In this document: one piece after another, positions 20,274-29,952 of the stretch
Numbering within the stretch: the first letter of the stretch is position 1
Layout: each line of letters starts with the position of its first letter
NCBI GenBank assembly: GCA_905221605.1
Contig: CAJNDS010002690.1
Location: 1,105,491 to 1,169,490, forward strand
DNA: 64,000 bases
Source of the DNA: Symbiodinium natans
Lineage: Eukaryota > Sar > Dinophyceae > Suessiales > Symbiodiniaceae
Reading direction: 5' to 3'
Made by a program: the position numbers and the translations under genes
Notes under the pieces: generated by a model
What the model was told of the DNA's origin: nothing
Databases searched by the model: none
Seen by the model: the letters and a program-made list of their open reading frames with translations, nothing else

Positions 20274-20885
20274 ATGGTCCCTAAATATGGTCCCTTACCT
20301 CCTTAAAAGGGTTCTGAAGTATGGGCCCTAGGGTTTGGGGTTTAGGGTTCAGAGCTTTGGGGTTTTTAGGTTTTACGGCTTACGGTTAGGGTTTTGGGTC
20401 CTAGTGTCTAGGGTCTTGCCCACTGTGCAAACAGAGGATGTTTAGGGTCTTACGGGCCCAATTCGCAAACAGAGGAGCATGGAAACTGCCCAGGTCTCTG
20501 AGAGGATGCTTCTGGAGTTCAGGGTGTAGGGGACTTAAGCTGGAAGTCTTGGAGGTTCAGGATGAGGTCACGAGGTTACCCTAAACACTAAACCCTAAAC
20601 CCTGGAGCCTGAGCCTAATCCCTCCCTCAGCATCCCTACAGATCCTACAGACCCCAAAGGTTTACGAAAATAGGGGACCCCTCACACACACCCGCAAATA
20701 GTATGAAACCCTAATTTCGGAAACCCCCATATTGTTTAGGTCTAATGAGCCCTATATATGTATATATACATACATACCCATATGGGGCCCGCAGGAAGGG
20801 GAGCCCTGCTTTCTCCCTTGTTTCCCCTCATTAAAACAACCCGAGGAACCCTGTAAAGAAGGTAAGGGACCACTCTGCTTTCCAG
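20274..20885. mobile_element. possible larger inverted-repeat element
   Basis: ATGGTCCCTTACCTCCTT at about 20285 is mirrored by AAGAAGGTAAGGGACCA at about 20857. The 600-bp interval contains a TATATATGTATATATACATA palindrome (about 20752-20775), mixed telomere-like units and no convincing frame. Confidence 0.4.
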
Positions 20886-20947
20886 TCCTAAAACGTAAAT
20901 CTAGGGTTTAGGGTTTAGGGTTTAGGGTTTAAGTGCCTAAAGCCCAG

Positions 20948-21005
20948 GTACGACGCCTGGGAGCGCTTGCCCGCGGAGTCGAAGGCTCCTTGGCTTATAT
21001 ATTTG
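20948..21005 (+). CDS. candidate exon
   Basis: A CTAAAGCCCAG acceptor, then YDAWERLPAESKAPWLIY and a GT at 21006. A TTTAGGG array lies just upstream. Family not recognised. Confidence 0.42.
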
Positions 21006-21151
21006 GTTTACGATATGGTGATTCTCTAAATTATGACCCTAAACCCTAAACCCTGAACCCTAAACCCCAACCACTTTTTGGGGTCCACATTATAAGGCGG
21101 CCCCTCTTATGTAGGGTACCCAAAAAGGGAACCAGACTTTAAAGAACTGAC

Positions 21152-21385
21152 CATACTTGGAGGTTCATGGTACTCATAAACCAAGTATAACTGTACTTAT
21201 AATTGAGGGTTTAGGGTTTAGGATCTAGGGTTTGGGGTTTAGGGTTTAGGATTTAGGGTTATTAACCAATTATACCTGTACTTATAACTGTACTGACAAC
21301 CATATCAGGGCACTTACGGGGCTTATAAGTGGGTTATAAGTACAGTTACAATTGGTTAAGCAGTGCCACGAACCTCCAAGTATGG
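21152..21385. mobile_element. MITE family ACTTGGAGGTTCATGGTACT, copy 3, split by TTTAGGG array
   Basis: Ends match the clean copy at 15491. After CTGTACTTATAATTG in the left arm a TTTAGGG-type array (21206-21260) intervenes, after which TTATTAACCAATTATACCTG resumes the left arm. This copy looks as if the array entered, or grew inside, an existing MITE. Confidence 0.75.
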
Positions 21386-21505
21386 GGTTCTGGAGACTCC
21401 TAGACCCCTTAGACCCCGAAAGTCCGGCTGCCTCTTGGTGGGGATGAAACCCAACCCAAAACCCTAAACCCCAAACCCCAAACCCCCAAACCCCAAACCC
21501 CACAG

Positions 21506-21592
21506 GCGCGCACCCTTGTCGCCGGCTTCGGGAAGCAAGAGTACTCAGCGCACAATCCGCTGCCCCTGGGCCTTTGTCAAGCTGCAAGCTAA
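21506..21592 (+). CDS. candidate exon, open in three frames
   Basis: A clean ACCCCACAG acceptor ends at 21505. Frame options include TIRCPWAFVKLQAK, running to AAG|GTTTAG, and TLVAGFGKQEYSAHNPLPLG, ending in TAA at 21590. The exon is credible from its borders; its frame is undecided. Confidence 0.42.
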   Translation, partial: ARTLVAGFGKQEYSAHNPLPLGLCQAAS

Positions 21593-21699
21593 GGTTTAGG
21601 GTTTGGGGTTTAGGGTTTAGGGTTTGGGGTTTGGGGTTTAGGGTTTGGGGTGTAGAGTTTAGGGTTTAAGGTGTAATGTTGGACCTGCTTTAATAATGT

Positions 21700-22245
21700 A
21701 ACCCCCCCCCCCCCCCAAACAGTCGCGACCCTGAATAAAAAAACCCCAAACAGTCAGGCAGGGGAGGGGTCCGGAGCCCGGAGGCCTCCCTAAGCTACCC
21801 CCCGACCCTGGAAAGGTCGAGGCTTCAGGCTTCAAGTATCCCTTCTTCTCGAGAAAGCTTATGCCTTCCTGAAAACCGAAGGACTGAGCCCCGGGCCCCG
21901 GGAGACTTGCATTATAGCGGGCCCCCAAACAAAGGTATTAAAGTGTGTCCGGAGGCCTCCGCAAGGTACCCCCTTTCCGGATATGATTCGCCTATGGAAT
22001 CATCTAGTTTTAAGTAAGGAATTTATAAAGAAAAGGCGCCCTGAAAAAGAAGATTGTCGGAGATTCTGGACAGGTCGAGGCTTCAGGCTTCAAGTATCTC
22101 TCCTTCTCGAGAAGCTTATGCCTTCCTGACACCCTCAAAAAAACAGTCACGGCCCGAAAACTTTTCATTATAGCGGACCTCCAAAACAAAGGGTCCAGAT
22201 CCTGAATAGCCGAAAAACTTTTCATAATAGCGGCCCCCTAGAATA
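21700..22245. repeat. two diverged copies of an unknown element
   Basis: About 55 bp around AGGTCGAGGCTTCAGGCTTC and CTCGAGAAAGCTTATGCCTT occur at 21811-21868 and again at 22071-22124. Each copy is followed by CATTATAGCGG-type sequence (21911, 22165, 22223). Poly-C lies near 21703. An old local duplication; no coding frame kept. Confidence 0.6.
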
Positions 22246-22385
22246 TTGCGGGTGCAACATTATAGGTTCAGGGTTCACGGTGTTTAAGGGGATCTGGCAC
22301 CCGAATCCCTGACACCTAAACCGCATAGCCCTAAACCCTAAACCCTGAACCCCAAACCCGAAACCCTAAACCCCAAACAGCCCAG

Positions 22386-22469
22386 GTTTTGCAAGGGGAC
22401 GCTCTCCTCGGCTGAAGCGGATGCACTCTGGTCAGCTTGGGGAATCCAGCAAAGAGACGCTTTGCTGCT
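22386..22469 (+). CDS. candidate exon
   Basis: After AACAGCCCAG the frame reads FCKGTLSSAEADALWSAWGI and continues QQRDALL to GCT|GTTTAGG. CCCTAAA left, TTTAGGG right. No family recognised. Confidence 0.5.
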
Positions 22470-22820
22470 GTTTAGGGTTTAGGGTTTAGGGTTTAGGGTT
22501 TAGGGTTTAGGGTTTAGGGTTTAGGGTTTAGGGTTTAGGGTTTAGGGTTTAGGGTTTAGGGTGTTTTAGGGGGTTTAGGGTTTAGGGTTAGGGCTGAGGG
22601 TTTTTTTAGGGGGGTTCGGGTTTAGGGTTTAGGGTTTAGGGTTTTTAGGAGGTTTTGGGTTCTTTAGGGCATTTGGGTTTAAGGTTTTTTAGGGGGGTTG
22701 GGGTTGAGGGCTTAGGGTTTTTTAGGGGTGTGAGGGTTTAGGGTGTCAGGGTTAAGGGTTTAAGGTTCAGGGTTTAGTTTTTTAGGGGGCTGTCGGTTTA
22801 GGGTTTAGGGCTTAGGGTTA
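22470..22820. repeat. TTTAGGG array decaying into variants
   Basis: About thirteen perfect units to 22560, then increasingly scrambled TTTTTAGGGGGG-like units to 22820. No gene. Confidence 0.85.
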
Positions 22821-23010
22821 ATTCGCGTTTAGGGACCTCCCGGCGCGTGAGTCTCGTAGGGTTTTTTCCGACACGAACTTCTTCTTTCGCTGTTGGGTTT
22901 GGGGATGGTCCAATGCTTGCAAGGTAGAAGACACTGGCAGGGCGCAGGGAAACCCTAAACCCTAAACCCTAGACCCTAAGATTTGCATACCTGACCGTCT
23001 TTCGCGCCAG

Positions 23011-23045
23011 GAAGTGCGGGCAAAGGAAGGGTACTGGCCGTACTT
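23011..23045 (+). CDS. candidate short exon
   Basis: A TCTTTCGCGCCAG acceptor, then EVRAKEGYWPYF. The right border is unclear (a GT at 23031 is possible). The MITE at 23099 follows. Confidence 0.3.
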
Positions 23046-23098
23046 TTAGGGGGGCGTCCTTCAGCAATTGTGGCAAGAAACCCTCTTAAAAACTTAAC

Positions 23099-23200
23099 CT
23101 TAGTAGCTGAGTGAGTACACTTTACACTTTTTGGGATACTATAATCTCTACAAAACGAAAAGTGTAAACTTTTGGGGGGCTTATGAACTCAGCAACTAAG
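23099..23200. mobile_element. MITE family CTTAGTTGCTGAGTTCATAA, copy 1
   Basis: CTTAGTAGCTGAGTGAG and ACACTTTTTGGGATACTATA at the left mirror TTTTGGGGGGCTTATGAACT and CAGCAACTAAG at the right. It is flanked by a diverged direct repeat of about 38 bp (23060-23098 and 23201-23237: AGCAA-TGT-GCAAGA--CCCTCT). Other copies at 61137 and 63958. Confidence 0.75.
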
Positions 23201-23309
23201 AAGCAACTGTAGCAAGAGGCCCTCTAAAAACCTAACCACGCGACCTATTCGATGCCATCCCAGGCACGTGTACCCTCTTTTGACCACACACACAGAGAAC
23301 CCAGAGTCG

Positions 23310-23412
23310 GCTAATATAGGGGTCGGAATGATTGCCAATAGTGTTCCCTTATGACCCCTTTGTAATTATACTGTAAGGACCCTCAAAACCCTATGCTCAT
23401 GATTAAGGCCCC
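23310..23412. mobile_element. MITE-like family ATATAGGGGTCGGAAT, copy 1
   Basis: AATATAGGGGTCGGAATGAT and ATAGTGTTCCCTTATGACCC match the reverse complement of 30040-30127. The right end (ATGATTAAGGCCCCCCC) matches the outer part of the other copies. Confidence 0.6.
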
Positions 23413-23954
23413 CCCCACTACCTCTTTGCGGGCTTTCCAGGCGTAGGGGTCCAGCATTCCATCTTACTGCAGGCAGTATGGTTATTTCCCATTAAAATGG
23501 GTGGTACCCCTTTTATACCCCAAATAGAATAGAATCCCCTTAAGGGGCCCCCCCCCCCCCCCCAAAAGGGTACCCCCCCCATATGCATCTTATACAAGGG
23601 CCCTCTTGTGCAACTGAGGATATGGTTATCTTGGTTCGGACGGATTCCGAGACGTGGAGGCCGAAGAGCTTGTAGAGAACAGGGTTTTGAGATGTGTTTT
23701 GGTGATGCCAGGGGGCCGGGAAACCCAAACCCTTCAAACCGTAAACGCCAGCTTGTGGTTCTTTTCGGGCACAGGGTTTTTGGGTTCATCTTCCTACCTC
23801 TGTGCCTCGAGAACTTTGCAGGGTCTGGGGAAGGGTGGGGGGTTTTCGGGCCCCAAACCCTAAACCCTAATCCCTAAACACTAAACCCTAAACCCTAAAC
23901 CCTAAACCCTAAACCCTAAACCCTAAACCGGTGGTAGGGCATATCCCTCTGAAG
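23413..23954. other. stretch with poly-C and CCCTAAA, no firm gene
   Basis: A poly-C run at 23549 lies next to AAAAGGGTACCC, a MITE-core motif. CCCTAAA units span 23852-23930. Open frames of 65-123 codons on both strands (23418-23877) use repeat-derived tails and conflict with each other; one may hide an exon but none is supported. Confidence 0.4.
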
Positions 23955-24034
23955 GTCCTACTGCAAGTTCAGCATGAACTTGTATGACGAGGACTTCGAA
24001 AGGGTCACTTGGCGGAGCGCCTACACCCCCAACG
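23955..24034 (+). CDS. candidate exon
   Basis: CCCTAAA array left, TTTAGGG/TTAGGGC array right. After CCTCTGAAG the frame reads YCKFSMNLYDEDFERVTWRS and continues AYTPN to G|GTTTAGGG. Strongly protein-like. Family not recognised. Confidence 0.52.
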
Positions 24035-24120
24035 GTTTAGGGTTTAGGGCTTAGGGCTTAGGGCTTAGGGCTTAGGGCTTAGGGCTTAGGGCTTAGGGTT
24101 TAGGGTTTAGGGTTTAGGGT
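24035..24120. repeat. TTAGGGC variant array
   Basis: About eight copies of GGGCTTA followed by TTTAGGG. One point variant has spread through neighbouring units. Confidence 0.85.
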
Positions 24121-24363
24121 TAACCAAACACGGAACCCTCAACCCAGCTCAACCCTCAACCGCATTCAGGTTTCATGGTTTTGAGTTTAGGTGCTAGTTC
24201 AAGTTTTGCAGGTGAACAAGACAACTTCGCTAGCACTCAACGCCTTCAGCACGGCTTGCGAATGGCCGACGCTTTCACGTTTTCAGTACAAGCCAAGAAG
24301 TTGGAAACTCAATAGCCTCAATCCCTATAAGAGTAAAGTTTTGGGAATCCCAGCATTATTTGT

Positions 24364-24478
24364 CCTAAACCCTAAACCCTAAACCCTAAACCCTAAACCC
24401 TAAACCCTAAACCCTAAACCCTAAACCCTAAACCCTAAACCCTAAGCCCTAAACCCTAAACCCTAAACCCTAAACCGT
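24364..24478. repeat. CCCTAAA array
   Basis: About sixteen CCCTAAA units with one CCCTAAG, directly before the candidate exon at 24486. Confidence 0.9.
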
Positions 24479-24485
24479 AATGCAA

Positions 24486-24541
24486 GCGCTCTGAGTCTGG
24501 TCAGCTTCGAGGCCGCCGCACCGGTTCAGATGCATCGGAGG
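24486..24541 (+). CDS. candidate exon
   Basis: After TAATGCAAG the frame reads ALSLVSFEAAAPVQMHR to G|GT in the next array. CCCTAAA left, TTTAGGG right. No family recognised. Confidence 0.47.
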
Positions 24542-24670
24542 GTTTAGGGTATAGGGTTTAGGGTTTAGGGTTTAGGGTTTAGGGTTTAGGGTAGTGCGGA
24601 CGCAGGCTCGTGCGCCAAAGCGGCTCTGGCATGGGGGAAGGATCCGACACTGACTTGTTCGTCTTTTGAG

Positions 24671-24873
24671 GTGAGAAGATTGCCAAGGGGAAGCATGATG
24701 CGGAGGCCAGCGCTTCCTGCCAGAACAACCCGAAGATGAAGAAGTTCCATGAGAATTCTGCGGGGAATGTTTGGATTTCTGCCAGTCAGTCCCAGCTGAG
24801 TACGAAGCCTTTGCACCACAAGGAGAAAGCTGTGGATCCATCGTGGCATGTTTCGCTTGCGATTCGGTTCAAG
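24671..24873 (+). CDS. candidate long exon, hydrophilic
   Basis: A TTCGTCTTTTGAG acceptor at 24670, about 67 open codons, and AAG|GTGTGGG donor at 24873. The frame includes EKIAKGKHDAEASASCQNNP and NVWISASQSQLSTKPLHHKE, ending HVSLAIRFK. Lys/Ser-rich. One of the longest islands in the first half. The opposite strand is also open over most of it; the plus frame is preferred for its splice-like borders. Confidence 0.45.
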
Positions 24874-25224
24874 GTGTGGGTGTTGGGTTTAGGTTGAGGG
24901 TGGTTAGGGTTTAGGGTTTGGGTTTGTAAGTTGCTTAGGTCTTCGGGTTGTAGATTTGCACGGTCTTAAGTTTGCAGTTTAAGTTCACACGTAGGGCCTC
25001 GGACCCAACAAGACTCACTTGGCTAACGCCCATTCCCAACGCCACGCGAAACCCTAAATCAGAATCTCAGCTCGAAGCCCTATAAGCCCTAAAGTCTCAA
25101 CCCTCCGAGCATTCTACACGCTGCTACAAGACCTACGTAGCCCCAACATCACTCTCTTGGCTTCTTCTCACTGTCTCTCACTCTCTCTTCTCTGTCTGCC
25201 TGCGTGGCAAATCGCTTTTGCCAG

Positions 25225-25305
25225 AATGCTTGTGATGTCAGTCATCTCGATCCATCAAGTTCGTTTTTTTTTCAGACAGATCAAATAGATGCCTTGAGCA
25301 TCCCG
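25225..25305 (+). CDS. two adjacent mini-exon candidates
   Basis: 25225-25259 follows a long CT-rich tract ending TTTTGCCAG and reads NACDVSHLDPSS. 25276-25305 follows TTTTTTTTTCAG and reads TDQIDALSIP before GGTTTC. Both acceptors are strong, but the spacing of 16 bp is too short for an ordinary intron, so one of them may be a decoy or the segment may be a single exon. Confidence 0.3.
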
Positions 25306-25317
25306 GTTTCTACCGCT

Positions 25318-25593
25318 AAACCCTAAACCCTAAACCCTAAACCCTAAACCCTAAACCCTAAACCCTAAACCCACCTAAACCCTAAACCCACCTAAACCCT
25401 AAACCCACCTAAACCCTAAACCCACCGAAACCCTAAACCCACCTAAACCCTAAACCCTAAACCCTAAACCCTAAACCCTAAACCCTAAACCCTAAAACCC
25501 TAAACCCTAAACCCTAAACCCTAAACCCTAAACCCTAAACCCTAAACCCTAAACCCTAAACCCTAAACCCTAAACCCTAAACCCTAAACCCTA
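25318..25593. repeat. long CCCTAAA array with a higher-order block
   Basis: CCCTAAA units with an internal block at 25371-25450 in which a 16-base unit (CCCTAAACCCACCTAA) repeats five times. The longest CCCTAAA array in the first half. Confidence 0.9.
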
Positions 25594-25610
25594 AGTATGT
25601 ATGTTTGAAG

Positions 25611-25719
25611 TGTGGCTGGCGGAGCCACCGTGGGTTGCTTTCGCGCTTGAGAGCAGCATCTCCCGCCGACCTGTGGGCTTCCTGGGCTTTTGCACCTGCC
25701 TCGTTGCGTCATGATTAGC
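25611..25719 (+). CDS. candidate exon
   Basis: After GTTTGAAG one frame reads WLAEPPWVAFALESSISRRP and stops at TGA 25712-25714; a second frame (KCGWRSHRGLLSRLRAASPA) stops at TAG 25715-25717, just before the array. CCCTAAA left, TTTAGGG right. Coding is likely; the frame is not settled. Confidence 0.42.
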
Positions 25720-26515
25720 GTTTAGGGTTTAGGGTTTGGGGTTTGGGGTTTAGGGTTTAGGGTTTAGGGTTTAGGGTTAGGGTTTAGGGCTTAGGGCTTA
25801 GGGCTTAGGGCTTAGGGTTTAGGATTTAGGCTTTAGGGTTTAGGGTTTGGGGTTGAGGGCTTAGGGTTTAGGGTGTTTGTTGCTCCTTTGCTGGGTTGGC
25901 ATCTTAAGCTTCGGCCAGAGGTGTGTGGCCCTTGTTAGGCCAGGCTTGTGGCTTGATCAACCGTCCACTCTGCACTTCCCATTCCCGACTCAGCTCTAAA
26001 CCCTCCTTCCTAAACACCCTAATTCAACCCAAAACCCAAAACCCAAAACCCCTAGACCCCTAGACCCCTAAACCCTAAGGAATGAGGGTTTACACTTCCG
26101 ATGGCTCCAGGAAGGAGGGTTTGGGAGAGAAGTGGCTTAGGGTTTTGGGTTTAGGGGTTTAGGGTTTAGGGGTTTAGGGGTTTAGGGGTTTAGGGGTTTA
26201 GGGGTTTAGGGGTGTAGGGGTTTAGGGGTTTAGGGGTTTAGGGGTCTAGGGGTCTAGGGGTCTAGGGGTTTTGGGTTTTGGGTTTTGGGTTTAACTAGGG
26301 GGTGTAGGAAGGAGGGTTTAGAGCTGAGTCGGGAATGGGAAGTGCAGAGTGGACGATTGATCAAGCCACAAGCCTGGCCTGACAAGGGCCACACACCTCT
26401 GGCCGAAGCTTAATATTCCAACCCAGCAAAGGAGCAACAAACACCCTGAACCCTAAACCCTAAACCCTAAACCCGAAACCCTAAACCCTAAACCCTAAAC
26501 CCTAAACCCTAAGAA
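25720..26515. repeat. intron-sized inverted repeat with telomere-type outer arms
   Basis: The left arm (TTTAGGG array 25722-25870, then 25880-26065) and right arm (26270-26441, then CCCTAAA 26447-26512) are reverse complements. For example GTTTGTTGCTCCTTTGCTGG at the left and CCAGCAAAGGAGCAACAAAC at the right. The centre is a TTTAGGGG array (26150-26265). The whole could fold into a hairpin spanning the space between the exons at 25611 and 26544. Confidence 0.85.
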
Positions 26516-26543
26516 GAAACACCGGCTTCCTTAGCATCCCAAG

Positions 26544-26622
26544 GTTCTCCACCACGTGCTGGCGCAAGGTGCCAACGCGTTTGCCATCGGCCTGGGCACC
26601 GGAGGCCATCCGGCTGAGAGCT
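26544..26622 (+). CDS. candidate exon
   Basis: After AGCATCCCAAG the frame reads VLHHVLAQGANAFAIGLGTG and continues GHPAES to a GT at 26623. CCCTAAA left, TTTAGGG right. Protein-like Gly-rich segment; family not recognised. Confidence 0.5.
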
Positions 26623-26639
26623 GTTTTTGGTGTAAGGGT

Positions 26640-27491
26640 TTAGGGTTTAGGGTTTGGGGTTGAGGGTTTAGGGCTCAGGGTTTAGGGTTTAAGGGTTTGG
26701 GTGTTGAGGGGGGGGTGAGGGGAGTGGTGAGGGGGTGAACGCAGGTTAGGGGGGAGTGAGGGGGGGGGGGGTGAGGGGGCGGGCTCTTAGGGCGGTTTGG
26801 GTTTGGGGTTCTTATGGACTGAGACTTGAGATTTCAGGATTTATGGACATGGGAGGTGTTCTGTTCCCATCTTTTGGTTCAAGGTTCCCCTGTAACGTGG
26901 GGTGCGCTTATTATAATGAGGTTATGGGGTACCAAGAGGGATTTGATGTGGTGAGCTTCGGGCTTTTGGAGTATGCAATGGCTACATGAGGGGGGAACCG
27001 GGAACCCTGAACCCTAAACCCTAAACCCTAAACCCTAAAACTCTAAACCGTAGGGCCCAGAGGGTTTCGAGTTCAGGGCCGTTGAAATTGCTGAGGGTTC
27101 AAGTTGTGGGGCTGCTTTGTGTTTGGGCTGAGGGATGCTGTTTTTGGTTTCGGGTGTCAGGGGCCAGGGTTGAGGGTCAATGGCTTAGGGCTTAAAACGG
27201 ATTTCATGGGCTTAGGTTGACCCCAAACCCTAAACCCTAAACCGGGTTCGTAGGAGGGAATTCGGGAATTAGGGATCTGGTACGTTAAAACCCCTTTTGT
27301 CAGTCCCTGGAGGGACCCTACTTCGGGCTTTACGGCTGAGAGATGTTTATTTCGAGGTTTTACGGCTTACGTTGAGCCCTGAACTCTAAACCCTAAAGCC
27401 TAAACCCTAAACCCTAACCCCTAAACCCTAAACCCTAAAACCACCCTAAACCCTAAAACCTAAAACCTAAACCCTAAACCCTAAACCTGAA
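26640..27491. other. array-rich stretch, no firm gene
   Basis: TTTAGGG at 26640-26700, a GGGGGTGAGG-rich tract to 26780, CCCTAAA at 27003-27040 and 27375-27488. A 77-codon plus frame (26756-26989) contains FDVVSFGLLEYAMAT but begins in poly-G; it is not supported by borders. Confidence 0.5.
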
Positions 27492-27550
27492 CCATTCCTT
27501 GCCCGGCTGAAATTTGGCTGTGAAGCCAGCCTAGGGGATCCAGGATCGCT
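27492..27550 (+). CDS. candidate exon
   Basis: CCCTAAA left, TTTAGGG right. The frame reads PFLARLKFGCEASLGDPGS and ends at GCT|GTTTAGG. Family not recognised. Confidence 0.45.
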
Positions 27551-28029
27551 GTTTAGGGTTTAGGGTTTAGGGTTTTGTTTAGGGACCCTAAACCTTAAGC
27601 CCTGAACCCTTCATAAGCAATTCCAGAGGTGAACCTGGCTACCACACTCAAGTCCTTGATGCTAATCCCCCCCCCCCCCTTATGCCCGAAAGCTAGCGGT
27701 TCTTGGTACATTGGGATATAAGGTACCTGATTCCCGAACCCCCAATTGCGAGCTGGTAAGTAAACCTTAAAATCCCTAAATCCTAAACCCTAAACCTTTA
27801 TCCAAGCAGAGATGGCTCGATAGGCATTCTCAGCAGTGTTTGGCTGTAGGGAAAGGGTTTATTTAGGGAACCTAAGGGTTTTAGGGTTTTAGGGTTTTGG
27901 GGTTTTGGGGTTTTAGGGAACCCAGAACCCTGGATTTAGGGCTTTGGGCTTAGGGGGTTCGGTGTGACGCCTTTTCCCCCTAAACCCTAAACCCCAAACC
28001 CCAAACCCTAAACCCTGAACCTTTCTTTC

Positions 28030-28263
28030 TTAATGTGCATAAACCTTAATGGCCACAGTGCCCGGCAAATGTTCGAGGCAAATGTGCCTAATTCGTGGGC
28101 ATTTGCCTGGTTTAACAAAATTTGTGGGCATTTGCCTAGTTCGTTGATTTTGCCTGCTTCGTCGGCAAAATTTGCCTTCTTTGCCTTCTTGGGCGGCCAC
28201 TGCCGTTGTTGCCTCATTCGTGGGCGGACACTTTTGCCACACTCGTGGGGCGCCTCTTGCTTC

Positions 28264-28320
<57 letters not shown>
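28030..28320. repeat. imperfect ATTTGCC/TTCGT repeats and long poly-C
   Basis: 28050-28250 consists of diverged direct repeats built on GTGGGCATTTGCC and TTCGT-GGCAAA. A run of about 50 C (28263-28316) follows and makes the Pro-rich and Gly-rich frames on both strands, which are artefacts. Confidence 0.7.
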
Positions 28321-28481
28321 GTGGGATGCAAAGGGTGGGTGGGCAGATTTTCGAGACCAGAGTCACGGGCTTGACTAGTGAATGCCCGGACTTGAGATGC
28401 TGAACTCTGAACTCTGGACCATAAACCCTAAACCCGAAACCCTAAACCCTGAACCCTGAACCCTAAACCCTAAACCCGAAG

Positions 28482-28554
28482 CCACGCGACCGAGGAGCTA
28501 TCAGCTCCAGCCGTGGGATGATGGGCCCAGTAGCGGTCGGGTGCCTGGCCACTT
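28482..28554 (+). CDS. weak exon candidate
   Basis: CCCTAAA left and TTTAGGG right. The frame reads RDRGAISSSRGMMGPVAVGC then LAT and TGA. Splice-like borders are not clear. Confidence 0.28.
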
Positions 28555-28591
28555 GACTGATTCTGGCGTTGGCTTGTAAGCAATGATGTCA

Positions 28592-28880
28592 GGGTTTAGG
28601 GTTTAGGGTTTAGGGTTTAGGGTTTAGGGTTTAGGGTTCAGGGGGTTTAGAGGGTTTAGAGGGTTTAGAGGGTTTGGAGGGTTTGGAGGGTTTCGAGGGT
28701 TCAGAGGGTTTAGAGGGTTTAGAGGATTTAGAGAGTTTAGAGGGTTTAGAGGGTTTAGAGGGTTTAGAGGGTTTAGAGGGTTTAGAGAGTTTAGAGGGTT
28801 TAGAGGGTTTAGAGGGTTTAGAGGGTTTAGGGTTTTTGGGGTTTAAGGTTTATTGTTTAGGGTTTAGGGTTTTGGATTGA
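28592..28880. repeat. TTTAGGG array with a TTTAGAGGG nine-mer block
   Basis: Seven TTTAGGG units, then about twenty TTTAGAGGG units (28640-28827) with occasional changes, then irregular units. It encodes a Glu-Gly-Leu repeat in one frame, which is not a gene. Confidence 0.9.
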
Positions 28881-29144
28881 ACCCTGAACCTGATATAGCC
28901 CTGCCAACCCACAGACATTGAGATTTTATCGGGCCCCCAAAGCCAGCCCGGTACTCCCTGTCTTTGCAAGGAGTGTGTGTCCTTTAGGGCTCTGTATCCT
29001 AGCTGTTAAAACTGTTAGGTCCCTGCAAGTACAGGGTCTTGGAGTGTGTGGTAGGAGGTCGGGACGCCTTGTGGTCTACGGCGTATGTCTAGAATCGCAG
29101 CTTCTACAATCATTGGAACTTGCTCAATAACTTTCACACCACTT

Positions 29145-29675
29145 CTATATGTGCATTCCTTCTGGATGAAGCAACAACGGCTGAAGTACGTGCGTCGATG
29201 GGTTATATTTGGTGAAGTGAGCAACCACAAGAACGGAATCAACTGTAATAGCCGTGGGTGCTTCCATTTCGCACGCTTCAAACATGATCTTGCTCGGAGA
29301 GTGCCCCTTGCCATACGAACACCATAGTGTAGCAATTCTTTTGTTATGTTCAACCTTGTGTTTTTGTGCAATAACCGCTGGAAGTGTATTTTGACACACG
29401 CTAGGTGAGAATCATACAATCACTCGCTTTTGCTTCTTAACTGGTTCATGCGTTCGCCCATCACACATGTGTTTGGAGCCTGTTGTTGTGCTGTCTGTCA
29501 TTGGAAGGACGTGAATGGCTCTTACAAAGCATACAGCAGGAGCGTACTTTTCAGCATTGATTGTCAAGACCTTTGTCCAGCAAACGCTCGGCAATGTGAA
29601 AGGATGCAAATGGAGAGGGAAACCCACACACAGCACAAACATGGTTTTAAAACACGGGCCCCCACAGCTTTCCAC
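29145..29675 (-). CDS. unknown minus-strand frame with one in-frame TGA
   Basis: Read leftward, 177 codons are open from 29675 to 29145 except for a single TGA at 29412-29414. The first part includes FPLHLHPFTLPSVCWTKVLT, the second NKRIATLWCSYGKGHSPSKI and ...EMEAPTAITVDSVLVVAHFT. Composition is less GC-rich than that of nearby exons and free of telomere units, so it may be an old transposon gene, a TGA-interrupted pseudogene, or two exons. The upstream end has GTG but no ATG nearby, so a start is not assigned. A plus-strand frame overlaps but is less protein-like. No family recognised. Confidence 0.35.
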
Positions 29676-29693
29676 TCTCTTATATAAGCCCTA

Positions 29694-29792
29694 ACCCAAA
29701 GCTTTAGGCCTGAAACCACTCTTTTATATAACCCTAAACCCTGAACCCTACACCCTAAACCCTAGACCCAAAGCTTTAGGCCTGAAACCACC
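29694..29792. repeat. direct repeat of about 25 bp
   Basis: AAAGCTTTAGGCCTGAAACC occurs at 29698 and again at 29770, separated by CCCTAAA-type units. The second copy is followed by ACCGCTCGCAG, which could be an acceptor. A small frame from ATG 29887 (MATPEGRQLLIGHISKTSKF) follows but is unsupported. Confidence 0.5.
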
Positions 29793-29952
29793 GCTCGCAG
29801 GTGGCTGCCGTCGCTACAAGCACGGTCTTCTCTTGACTCTTTGTTGGGGGGTTGCTCTAAAACAAAGCCTCAAGAAATCCACTGCAATGGCTACCCCCGA
29901 AGGGCGGCAATTGTTGATTGGCCACATTTCGAAGACTTCAAAGTTTAACATA

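Noticed and set aside
7133-24841. Frames ending or beginning in LNPKP-type peptides
   Set aside because: NPKP is what CCCTAAACCC encodes before its TAA; such ends only show that a frame ran into an array.
28008-28403. Overlapping poly-Pro and poly-Gly proteins around 28.26 kb
   Set aside because: They are translations of a run of about 50 C in several frames; codon use and length come only from the homopolymer.
28674-28880. Glu-Gly-Leu repeat protein
   Set aside because: It is the direct translation of the TTTAGAGGG nine-mer array.
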